This document shows, one piece after another, positions 21,721 to 32,469 of a stretch of 64,000 nt of DNA (position 1 is the stretch's first letter; each line of letters starts with the position of its first letter). Made by a program: the position numbers and the translations under genes. Where the stretch lies: the NCBI GenBank assembly GCA_949152475.1, contig OX424564.1, positions 7,006,001 through 7,070,000 on the forward strand. The letters run 5' to 3'. Source of the stretch: Terebella lapidaria (taxonomy: Eukaryota > Annelida > Polychaeta > Terebellida > Terebellidae). Below the pieces are notes generated by a model. It worked only from the letters and a program-made list of their open reading frames with translations, searched no databases and was not told the DNA's origin.

Positions 21721-23501
21721 TTTCAAGAAAACATTTTATCAATAGTTCAACCATATCAAAGTATATAACTGTACACAATAACTTTAATATACATACATTA
21801 TAATGTGCAAGTACTTATTTCATCGAAGGCAGATATGATGATATTGGAGAGAATAATTATATATTATTGTATGATTTGATATACAGTGTATACATGTGAA
21901 TGCTGCTCACTGAAATGCAACATACTCATTTTCACGTGTCAAAACCCATTTTATACTCCTCAACTGGCAATAGTTAATGACAACTTCCGACTCCAAACAC
22001 ACAACCATCAATATTCTTATGATTCCATGAGAATTTAAAACTTATTTCAAAGACAATTAGTACATTATGAACATTTAACACCACTTTTCACGTTCATCGC
22101 AATTGTTTCTTTTACTTTGGCCTTTGAAAGCAGGCAGAACACCTCACAACCTGACCATCATATTAGTATCGAGTGATTTCTATAATCTGGAGATATTTGT
22201 GTATACTTATTACAATACACATACTTATTTGTTGTAACAACACATGAAATCACCTAACAGACACACAACATTAGTTCAATTGGACACTTTGTCCAAAAGG
22301 TATTCTATCAAGATTCAGAATCCTGAGGAGTTCAAGCTCTAGTTACTAAACTCCAACTTCAAGCAGTTATTGTGATTATGAATGGTATTGATTTTAATTT
22401 GAAACAATTATTATAACCTGCACTTACAATGACCTGTACTTACATGTATAGAGTACCATACAACTCCGATACATCATACTATGTTATCACAACATAACAA
22501 TGCAAGACGAATCAAGGAAAAAGTGCAACACTAAGAATTACATCATACCTACAGCTCTAGACACGACCAACGATTTTGCACAGTTTGTTATCCCTGATTG
22601 AACTAAGGACCCAAGCAAGTCCCAGCGAAAGGTGGAGATTAGCTATCACAAAACAAACATGAAAACAAGCAAAAATAATCTTACACAACCATCAATTACA
22701 TAAGACTGAATGAACTTATGTAAACTATATAACTATACAACAACTCGGAGAATTACAGTAAGCATCGATAACTTCATTTGATCAATGGACCGTTTTTCAG
22801 GATCAGAAAGTTTATACAAGAGAGTAATCCACAATAAAATCATAGGTTTAACATGACTTGATAGCTACACAGAATAAGGCATGAAGGTTTCTCATACTGA
22901 GGGCCTGTGACCAAAATATTTATACTTATCCCGTATTTCTTTGCAACCCTGTGATAAGTTCTGTAACAGTGTGTACACATTGAGTGTTAATTGCAATCGT
23001 TCTTTTTGACAATCACAACCATACTTCTACCCTCAAAATCACGACATGATATGTTATGTTTCATAAAAAAAAAAAAAACATGACAACAAATGCAAAATCA
23101 AAATGTAGTTTCAGAAATGAAGCCTTCCTATCGCAAACACAGTATAATGTGGGGAACGGAAAATGAACACAGGCAAAGCAAATTGAATCATGTCCTAGCA
23201 CCCAAACGATTCTCACACAAACTTCACAGAAGTCTTGCAAAGCAGGTTATCGTATGACTGAGTTTCTCTGTTATGAGCATAGCTTAATTCATTTCTCAAG
23301 TCTGAAAATGCATCATCAAATGTGACAATATTTCCGTAATCATGATTCACTTTCTACAATAATGATTCATATTCAAACCCCCTCCCCCTCCCCCTCCTGC
23401 CCCCCCTCCCCCTCCCTCCATTCCCATAGTTGTAGCTGAGCGATGAGAGTGGCTGGCCCATGTGGCTGGCTGGGGTACTGGGTGCGAGTCCCATGTTGGC
23501 A
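21721..23501 (-). other. AKTIP 3' UTR and intergenic DNA
   Basis: This is AT-rich with no convincing ORF. If the minus-strand AATAAA at 21,714 is used, all of this would be AKTIP 3' UTR. The part nearest the stop codon contains a G-rich tract listed separately. Confidence 0.4.
23380..23425 (-). promoter_or_regulatory. G-rich tract in AKTIP 3' UTR, possible RNA G-quadruplex
   Basis: On the minus (sense) strand this reads as repeated GGGAGGGGG blocks separated by single A or short CA spacers, beginning about 80 nt after the AKTIP stop. At least four G-runs of three or more lie close together, which meets the usual quadruplex pattern. Confidence 0.55.
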
Positions 23502-26241
23502 CTAAGAGAGGAACACTGACGAAGGCGAGTCGGACGGTGATGAGAATAGACTGGAGGCGTCTTGCGACATCCACGACAAGCCGGACGTCCGTACATCTTT
23601 ACTACTGTTGCTGCTGCTAGGAGATTTCTGCTCAGAGATCACAAAAAGATTCTCAGTAAATTGTATGCACAACATTGAATATACATTTCATCAGTGAAAA
23701 TTATTGATTTTTATTTCAGGAATTAGTTCCCAGTCACAGAATCTAATATTATAATGAACTGTTTCTGCTTTGGAATTTATTCTCATTACACTGAACTAAT
23801 CAGAGGTCTCGCATCTGACAAAATATCCGGATGTTGAGAGAAATTGTTAATATTAAATGTGAAGTAGACAGGAAGCCAATTTTGGCAATTTAACATTTTT
23901 GATAAGAACATTAACAGATAAAATGTACCATACCCGGAACACAAACTGACAAGATCATGTACACATGCATTATCCCCATTTAACTTCAAGGTTTCACAGC
24001 AAAACAAACTATATGTACATCAAACTAACGAAACAAGATGAAATGAAACTACAATACTAACATGAAAGGAAAATTAACAAAAACTATAAATCACAATGAC
24101 CAAATTGGGCTGACTCTTAGAAACTCATTACCGTGGGATGTGCACCGAGCACTAGCCCATAATAGGTATCTGGCCACAAAGTGCGTTCACACCCAATTTG
24201 GTCAGTGTTTTTGACACACAAAAAGTAAAAAAAGAAAGAACAACCACCACATTTACCTGTTGTATTTACCTTTAGGGTCAACATTTGATGTTTTACTTCT
24301 TCATGAGCTTCAGGGCTCATTTCACTGAACCTGTAGCAGAAAATACGACAATTGGTATGGGGGTGGGGGGGGGGGGGGTTTGTGAAAACTACCTGTAACA
24401 ATTTCTATATTTGAATATTTATTGATTATTCACACAGAATTGACTTTCACGATGATAAAGGGCTGGAAAGTCATGTGCCTTCATGGTTTGATTTTGTTGA
24501 CAAACATACACCTTGTGTTTATTTTCAGTAGAACTATTTCAGAACTCACATTACTCAAGTAACACAAAAGGTGTATGTTTGTTTGTCACCAAAATCACAC
24601 CATGAAGGCAGGTGACTTTCCAGCCATGGACTGAAGTTCTCCATGTTGCCATGGTTACCTGATTGCGTGAGGATCGTCACTAGTCGGAGGATCATACAAC
24701 TGTTTCTGGCATTTCTCTACTGTTTCTTTCACACAAACTTTGTATCGGTCTGGCTGTTGTTCGTATCTATGTCCGAAACGCAAACAACCAATTAAAATCG
24801 ATGTAACATCTGGACATCTTCATTGCCTCACTCGAATGCATCATAATTCTGATCACTCACAGAACAGCTGCTTCTGGATTCATAGGACTTTTGGTGTCAA
24901 TTTTGTAGAAAACTCTTCGGGCGTACAGCAAGACTTGCCACAGGTGGTTGACATTCCTTCTGTAATTGCATAAGGATAACATCACACATACTAACATCTC
25001 AAGCACATTCGTATTTATATAAATACAAGTAACATTTTTACAAAGCGAAGCTACCACCACTTTTGGATCATATCGAATGGGCAGACTTGCTATGAAGCAC
25101 GTCTGGGGGTTCAGGTAGCGACCGTGAACTTTCTAGTCTTCTTATCCTTCGTCTTACCTCCACTTTTGGAATCCCCGTTTGACGTCTAGTTCTCCCGTCT
25201 CTGGATTGATGAGCGGGTGAAACACCGGCACCTCAAACACCACCCGCTGTAACCATAGCAACAAGCATCAAGCCAAGTATTCAATCAAACCACTATAAAT
25301 GATCATATAAAAAACATATTCCATCAAGTATGAAGATATCTTTTTTTTTGGAAAAACTGATATTCTAAGACATTCATATTCCCACATGTTGTTGAGAAAT
25401 AAATATTTCCAACTCAAACAAATGTCTCGGTTGTTCAAGTACTCACAGGGCAGTCACCATCTGGGTAGTTCTCTGGTATGTGGAGTAGGAACTTGAACAC
25501 TCCGCCCTGATATAAGCCTTGTCTGATAAACAACACACAGTTCCAACCTGTAACACAATTTTTTTTGGTATTTTTAGTGATCATTATTTGTTCTGCACAT
25601 AAGAAAAAGAAATCAACTCGTCACATGCGATGACAATGAGAACATGTTCACTGCAATATCAATACATCATTGTACATCACTTCATGTAGCCAGGTATTGA
25701 CATCTCGAACAATTATAACTGTAAATGTAGTCATTTATATACTGTATTACTGGTGGCTGAAGTAAGACATATATTTCCCAATACAACATTTGTACTCACA
25801 CAGCGGAGATTTGGCGGAGGGGATCACATATACACCCGGTAACTTCTGCTTCTCCAGCTGCTTACTGTAACCACAATGTCAGCATGCTGGTCAAAAGATA
25901 TTCTAGCATCAAAATGATTAAAATCTTTATTATTCAGCTTTGCAATACTATAAATGACACACTCTGCACAAGTATGATGACACCAGAACAGCAGATTCAA
26001 AATTTAATAGTGAATAGTGATTTGTCACATACTATTCGCCCATCAATGAGTATTCCTGGAAGAGAGGTCCTCTTTGTTTGAGGAGACGTGAATCCATGGC
26101 AGACTTTGGCGTAATTGAGTTTTGGCTCTCAGCACTGGGGACTGATGGGAGATGTTTTCTATGTGGTGCTGACGTGCTGCCCCCTACTGGAGTCGTATCC
26201 CCATCAGATGGGTATGTGCTGCCACCTGGTGAGTCAGCCAT
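23502..26241 (-). CDS. AKTIP: AKT-interacting protein / FTS, an inactive E2-like (UEV) protein
   Basis: In vertebrates this protein joins the FTS-Hook-FHIP complex in vesicle traffic and acts at telomeres and in AKT signalling. Eight coding exons (high to low): 26,241-26,033, 25,864-25,800, 25,547-25,447, 25,246-25,158, 24,959-24,861, 24,766-24,659, 24,330-24,270 and 23,627-23,502. Phases are consistent, giving 285 aa (human 292). Landmarks are [45 protein letters not shown] split over two exons, [50 protein letters not shown] and the C-terminal GLSW. The position after [12 protein letters not shown], where an active E2 has its catalytic Cys, lacks cysteine, as expected for this family. An acceptor (TTTTATTTTCAG) 20-odd bases upstream of the ATG indicates a separate 5' UTR exon. 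Confidence 0.93.
24461..24625. mobile_element. Foldback MITE in an AKTIP intron
   Basis: GGCTGGAAAGTCATGTGCCT then TCATGGTTTGATTTTGTTGA is mirrored by TCACCAAAATCACACCATGA then AGGCAGGTGACTTTCCAGCC, with GACAAACATACACCTT opposite AAGGTGTATGTTTG. The element ends only about 33 bp from the splice donor at 24,659. A decayed relative lies at 38,950-39,085 (ACATACACC / GTGTAT..GTTGGTCACC). Confidence 0.7.
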
Positions 26242-26262
26242 CAGGATTGGACATCGGATGTT

Positions 26263-26950
26263 TGCTGAAAATAAAACAAAAACAAGACATGTTGGGAATC
26301 AAGTGCATATATGTTGCAAATGGTATGCTATCTGTTTATGGCCAGCTGAGTTGACAGACATATAATCAAAATGATTATCTCTATCACTTATGTTGCCAAA
26401 GTCAAAACACACTACTAGAATCATAATTTTAAATGAGCAAAAATTTCAGTGATAAACATCAATTGTGAGACGGATACCAAATAGTATAGGTCTGATTTTA
26501 TGATTATAAGACCACATGCATTCACTTGTAACGAAAGTGCCTATCAAATTGCTGTATAGCAATAGTACACTTTTATTCTCTATGCTTTATCCAAGAATTC
26601 TCTCGGCAATGTTGGATAAGGGATACCGAGTAGGCACGCTCGCGTGGTTTCATAACTTCTTATTTTCTTCATGGCAGGCACATACACATTTTAGGTCAAG
26701 TGAATGTTACCTGATTATAAGTACAAGTGTACCCCTCAGAGAAGAGCCCCCTTATAAAGACTTCTCCCTTTGTAATAAGCACTATTCACGGGCAGGCCCT
26801 ATTCAACCACAGGCTAAAAATGTTTCAATCTAAGATTTGGCGCCAAAAGTCCCAAAAGGGGATATCCTGGATTATGACATCACACCCATCATTAGCTGAT
26901 TGCATGATGCTCCCTGATTGGCTAATTCATGTGGTAGCTTTATAGCATGA
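26263..26950 (-). promoter_or_regulatory. Putative AKTIP 5' UTR intron and promoter
   Basis: Minus strand, upstream of the AKTIP ATG. Motifs are CCAATCAG (reverse of 26,914-26,921), a perfect palindromic E2F site TTTGGCGCCAAA at 26,836-26,847, and a CRE-like TGACATCA at 26,875-26,882. A donor AATCAG|GTAACA (minus, near 26,710) could pair with the 5' UTR acceptor near 26,264. The promoter call is an inference from clustering and position. Confidence 0.4.
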
Positions 26951-26981
26951 CTGACCTGCACCATGATGAAAATGTAAAAAA

Positions 26982-28447
26982 TTAGGCCGAGGGCCAAAGA
27001 CAGGTTACCGGACAATGTTTAATATTTTAGATGTTAGCCAGGTCACTGGTTAAATTCAAGGTCAAAAGAATATTCAGCATATATAATATTAGGCATATAT
27101 CATGTCCACAGTTGATTGCTAAGCTGTAAATTCAATAATCAGCGAGATATTAGCAATTTTGTGCTGTGGCCTTGAAAATGAAGGGGCAAAGGTCAAATTC
27201 AAGGTCATCAAAATATTCAGTGTATATCATTTTATATCATATATCTTTATCACATGTCCACATTTGATTCCCAAGCCATACAGTCAATAGAGGAGCAAGA
27301 TATGAGCCAGTTTGTCCTTAGACCTTGAGAATGAGGTCAGAGGTCAAATTCAAGTTCCGAGAATATTCAGCATATATCATTTTCTACATGGCCACAATTG
27401 ATTCCCCAGCTGTAAAATCGATAATAAGCGAGATATTAGCCATTTTGTCCTGTGACCTTGAAAATGAGATCAAAGGTCAAATTCAAGGTCATGACAATAA
27501 TCTGCATATATCATTTCCTATATGTTCATAACTGATTCCTAAGCTGTGAAGTCAATAACAAGCGAGATATTAGCCATTTTGTCCTATGACCTTGAAAATG
27601 CCATCAAAGGTCAAATTCAAAGTCATCAGAATATTCAGCATATATCATTTCCTATATGTTCACAATTGATTTCTAAGCTGTAGAGTCGATAATAAGCGAG
27701 ATATTAGCCATTTTGTCCTGTGATCTTGAAAATGAGGTCAAAGGTCAGATTCAAGGTCACGAGAATATTCAGCATATATCATTTCCTATATGTCCACAAT
27801 TGATTCCTAGTCTCTAATCTCAATATTAAGTGAGATATTAGGCTTAATGTGTCCCATTATAAAGCATAGGAAAATTTAACATGGGAAAGTCACATCTGGG
27901 CCGAGTTTGGGCCCAAAATGGCCCACTTCGAGTGATTCAAGCGCAACGAAGTTTATACATGTCACAGAAGTACATATGAGGAGTGTTATGCATCAATAAA
28001 AAAAAAAGTTACTGAACAGATTTTGAGAAAACGACCGTCAAAAATCCAAAATTGCCCATTTGGGCCGAGTATGGGCCAAAATGGCCCACTTCGAGCGATT
28101 CAAGCGCGACGAAATTTATAGACATCATAGGAGTACATATGAGGAGTGTTATGTATCAAAAAGAAAAAAAGTTACTGAACAGATTTTGAGAAAACGACCG
28201 TCAAAGTCCAAAATTGGCCATTTTTCGACGAAAACGGCCGCCATTTTAAAAAAAATGCGAAAATCAAAAAACTAAAAAATACCTCCTTTTTGAATTATTT
28301 TTAAGCATTTTTGTGCAAAATTTCAGAAAAATCCGATGGTAAACTTTAAAGATAAAATTGTTTACGGACGGACGGACGGACGGACGGACGGACGACGGAC
28401 GCAACGCCATGGCAATAGGTTATCGGACCATAGGTCCGGTAACCTAA
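26982..28447 (-). mobile_element. HINE-A copy 3
   Basis: The left end is TTAGGCCGAGGGCCAA then GGTTACCGGACAAT. About six 134-150 bp monomers follow (reference G at 27,077, 27,220, 27,370, 27,504, 27,638 and 27,772), then a body with GGGCCGAGTTTGGGCC words that is partly duplicated (27,895 and 28,060), an (ACGG)n tract at 28,364-28,395, and the terminal palindrome TTATCGGACCATAGGTCCGG then TAACCTAA ending at 28,447. Confidence 0.6.
27060..27800. repeat. 134-bp tandem array 3
   Basis: Same monomer as arrays 1 and 2. The two leftmost units are longer (143 and 150 bp) and the rest are 134 bp. DR1-type sites AGGTCAGAGGTCA (27,334) and AGGTCAAAGGTCA (27,736) are present; other monomers carry variants. 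Confidence 0.8.
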
Positions 28448-28556
28448 AAAATGCGAAAATCAAAAAACTAAAAAATACCTCCTTCTTGAATTATTTTTAA
28501 GTATTTTTGTGCAAAATTTCAGAAGAATTCGCCTGTAAACAAAAAAGATAAACATA

Positions 28557-30560
28557 GCACCAAGGGTGCTGTAGCTTACCGGCAATCATGAGAAACGCAG
28601 AGTATTGATTTTCCAACATATACATTGTTACACTGATCTCTAATTGTCAAAAAATGTTCGTAAATGTTGCTGGAAACACATTTTCTGTATGGACTATAGT
28701 ACGAAATCAAATTACACATCACAAAGGTACATAAAGAGAATCTTATACATGATTTTGAGAAAAACTGTCTGAATAGATTTAGACAAAATGGCCACCAAAG
28801 ACAAATTTCATCGTTTTTGACCTTCCAAGGTCATTATAATAATGAGCATTTTATAGTCTAGGATCACCAACTCAAGTCGGTCTCTCTGACTGCACAATTA
28901 TTATCCCCGGCAGACCTGTTCACTCCGACACATACTCAACCTCCTGGGAGGCATACAGCTCCATGTGCAGCCATTATTTGGTGCAGGGAAACTGTGCATA
29001 CACAATTGCCATCTCTGTCTATTGCCAGGTGCCCAATTATACTGTTTGGGTGAACAGCATACAGCAGCGCAGGTGAATGCACAAACAGGGTCACCCATCC
29101 ATGTATTACCCACGCCTAGCGTTGCTTAACTTCGGTGATCTTACGGGTACCGGTGTGTCATGCGCTACAAGGCCGTCATTGAAGGTCAAATTCAAGGTCA
29201 TCACTCAAACCGCATTATATGATTTCCCATTTGAATGTGCCAATACTTAGGCTCTATTTTGAAGTCTTCTATGAGTTTACTCCGCACAGCTCCCATTATG
29301 AAGGAAAAATTGGGTGAAATTTTCTAAGTCCAAAAAATTTCTCAATGGCCAAAAAAATTTTTTTTTTTTTTTTTTGCTGGAAATGGCTCAAAACGAATAG
29401 TGACTTGATTTTGGACAAAAAAAATTTTTTTGCTGACCCGTCAAAAATTTAAAATGGCCGCCACACGCAGACAGGCGATTCAAGGGTAACTAAACTTATA
29501 CACGTCATAGAGGTACATGAGGGGAATGTTTTAAAACAAAAATCTCGAAACTGATCACACAGTTTTTGAGAAAATGGCCATCAAGTCCAGAATTGGTCAT
29601 CTTTCGACAAAAAAAGGTCGTTTTGACCTTCCAAGGTCATTGAAGGTCAAATTCAAGGTCATCACTCAAACCGCAATATATGGTTTCCCATTTGAATGTG
29701 CCATTACTTAGGCTCTATCTTCAAGTGTTCTATGAGTTTACTCTGCACAGCTCCCATTATGAAGGAAAATTGGGTGAAATTTTCTAAGTCCAAAAAATTT
29801 TTCAATGGCCAAAAAAAAATTTTTTTTTTTTTGCTGGAAATGGCTCAAAACGAATAGTGACTTGATTTGGGACAAAAAAAATTTTTTTCGCCGACCCGTC
29901 AAAAAATCAAAATGGCCGCCACACGCAGACCGGCAATTCAAGGGCAACGAAACTTATACACATCATAGAGGTACATGAGGGGAATGTTTTAAAACAAAAA
30001 TCTCAAAACTGATCAGACAGTTTTTGAGAAAATGGCCATCAAGTCCAAAATTGGTCATTTTTTGACAAAAAAAGGTCGTTTGGCCTTCCAAGGTCATTGA
30101 AGGTCAAATTCAAGGTCATCACTCAAACCGCAATATATGGTTTCCCATTTGAATGTGCCATTACTTAGGCTCTATCTTCAAGTGTTCTATGAGTTTACTC
30201 TGCACAGCTCCCATTATGAAGGAAAATTGGGTGAAGTCCAAAAAATTTTTCAATGGGCAAAAAAATTTTTTTTTTTTTTTTTTGCTGGAAATGGCTCAAA
30301 ACGAATAGTGACTTGATTTGGGACAAAAACATTTTTTTTCGCCGACCCGTCAAAAAATCAAAATGGCCGCCACACGCAGACCGGCGATTCAAGGGCAACG
30401 AAACTTATACACATCATAAAGGTACATAAGAGGAATGTTTTGAAACAAAAATCTCAAAACTGATCAGACAGTTTTTGAGAAAATGGCCTCCAAAGTCCAA
30501 AATTGGCAATTTTTCGTCCAAAATGGCCGCCAAATCGGCAAAAACGATTCAATCAAAAAA
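28557..30560 (-). mobile_element. HINE-B copy 2, carrying a 5S-derived SINE and cut by HINE-C
   Basis: It begins TAGCACCAAGGGTGCTG then TAGCTTACCGGCAATC. Three units with a period near 460 bp follow (the word TGAAGGTCAAATTCAAGGTC recurs at 29,181, 29,641 and about 30,100). Each unit repeats the same order: AGGTCA cluster, TTCCCATTTGAATGTGCC, poly-A/T hinge, ATGGCCGCCACACGCAGA. It stops abruptly at 30,560 where HINE-C begins. A 110-bp HINE-A body fragment precedes it (28,448-28,556). Confidence 0.55.
28836..29175 (-). mobile_element. 5S rRNA-derived SINE
   Basis: Read on the minus strand from 29,175, the first 95 bases align to 5S rRNA in order: CGGCC, GATC, GAAGTTAAGCAACG (A-box region of 5S) and GGATGGGTGACC (C-box region). 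A body of about 240 bp unrelated to 5S follows, ending in an ATT-rich tail. TCATT flanks both sides (28,831-28,835 and 29,176-29,180), and without the insert the HINE-B sequence AAGGTCATTGAAGG is restored. This is the architecture of 5S-headed SINEs (SINE3 class). Confidence 0.75.
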
Positions 30561-30928
30561 ACTAGACGTGAAGGCCTAGAGGCCTTGGGGCATTTCGATA
30601 CACAACACAATCACAGGTGAACTGTTTATTACTGACAACTCTGCAGCCAAAATGATTATGTAGATACATCCATTTCAATCCAAGACGACGGATCAAGTTG
30701 ACTCAACATACCCCTAAGACATATTTGTCTAGTGTCACGAGTCCGAAAATAACGACCGTTTCGCTCTATGACAAACCGTTTCCGAGATATCGAAGACTCA
30801 GCAGAAAAATTCAAGGTCAAGGTAAAAGGTCATCCCTAATACCCTTAAGACATGTTTGTCTAGGTCGACGAGTCCGAAAATAATGTCCGTTTCGGTCTAC
30901 GACGCACCGTTTCCGAGATATCCAAAAA

Positions 30929-32456
30929 TTAGCCCAAAGGCTAAGATAGGTTACCGGACAATTTTGGTTTGGCCATGGCAGCATTGGCAGGTAACAGACT
31001 TTGAGATTTACCAATCAAGGTTTGCAGTGTAAACATATGACCTTGGGATTTACCAATCAAGGTCATCCGTATGAACTTCGATGTGACCATTACATGTATG
31101 TGTGCGGCATTTGATATTCTATATTTTGAGTGGAATCGTTTAGGCCGCTCAGGTCAAATTACACATTCCAAGTCAGACATTTGGCACTCAAGGTCATCTG
31201 ACGTCAAGTTCAAGGTCATCATTAGTTGTGCCATATATGTCTTCCTATATGTTCATAATGCAAACATGAGCTCTATCTGCAAGCATTTCATCTACAGAGG
31301 CAAATCTTGGCATTTTTTTACCCCAAAATGGCTGTTTTGACCTTTCAAGGTAATCGAAGGTTAAATTCAAGGTCACCACACAAGTCGCCATATATGACTT
31401 CCCATTTGAAAGTGCCAATTTCTAAGCTCTATCTTCAAGCGTTCTATGAGTACAGTCCGGACAGCTCCCATTTTGAAGGAAAAAAGTGCCGAAAATTTTC
31501 TAAGTCCAAAATTTTTTTCAAAGGGTGAAAATTTTTTTTTGCCTAGAAATGGCCCAAAATGGATAGTAATGCGATTTGGGGCGAAAAAAAATTTTTTCGC
31601 CGACTCGTCAAAAATTCAAAATGGCCGCCACACTGAGATCGGCGATTCAAGGGCAACAAAACTTATACACGTCGCAGAGGTATATAAGAGGAATCTTCTT
31701 AAGCAAAAATCTCAAAACTGATCAGACAGTTTTTGAGAAAATACAGACCAGGTGCAAATTTGAGCGTTTTTCGACCCAAAAATGGCTGTTTTGACCTTTC
31801 AAGGTCATCCAAGGTCAAATTCAAGGTCACCACACAAGTCGCCATATATGACTTCCCATTTGAAAGTGCCGATTTCTAAGCTCTATCTTCAAGCGTTCTA
31901 TGAGTACAGTCCGGACAGCTCCCATTATGAAGGAAAAAAGTGCTGAAAATTTTCTAAGTCCAAAATTTTTTTCAAAGGGTGAACATTTTTTTTTGCCCTA
32001 GAAATGGCCCAAAATGGATAGTAATGCGATTTGGGTCGAAAAAAAATTTTTTCGCCGACCCGCCAAAAATTCAAAATGGCCGCCACACGGAAACCGGCGA
32101 ATTTAGGGCAACCAAACTTATACATATCACAGAGGTATATGAGGGGAATCTTTTGAAACCAAAAACTCAAAACTGATCAGACAGTTTTTGAGAAAATGGC
32201 CGTCAAAGTCCAAAATTGAGCGTTTTTCGACGAAAACGGCCGCCATTTTTAAAAAAATGCGAAAATCAAAAAACAAAAAAATACCTCCTTCTCAAAATAT
32301 TTTTAGGCATTTTTGTGCAAAATTTCAGAAAGATTCGATCATTAACTTTAAAGATAAAAATGTTAACGCCGGACGGACGGACGGACGGACGGACGGACGG
32401 ACGACGGACGCAACGCCATGCCAATAGGTTATCGGACCAAAGGTCCGGTAACCTAA
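30929..32456 (-). mobile_element. HINE-A copy 4 with about 454-bp internal units
   Basis: It has HINE-A termini (TTAGCCCAAAGGCTAA then GGTTACCGGACAAT on the left; TTATCGGACCAAAGGTCCGG then TAACCTAA on the right) and a (GGAC)n tract at 32,370-32,406. The interior has two copies of a roughly 454-bp unit (AAGGTCACCACACAAGTCGCC at about 31,370 and 31,825) resembling HINE-B units, not the 134-bp monomer. HINE-C sequence resumes on both sides (GAGATATCCAAAAA / AAAAACGAAAAATGC). Confidence 0.6.
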
Positions 32457-32469
32457 AAAACGAAAAATG

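Noticed and set aside
29080-29175. Functional 5S rRNA gene
   Set aside because: Only about 95 diverged bases of 5S remain, joined to an unrelated body and flanked by a short target duplication, so it is a SINE head.
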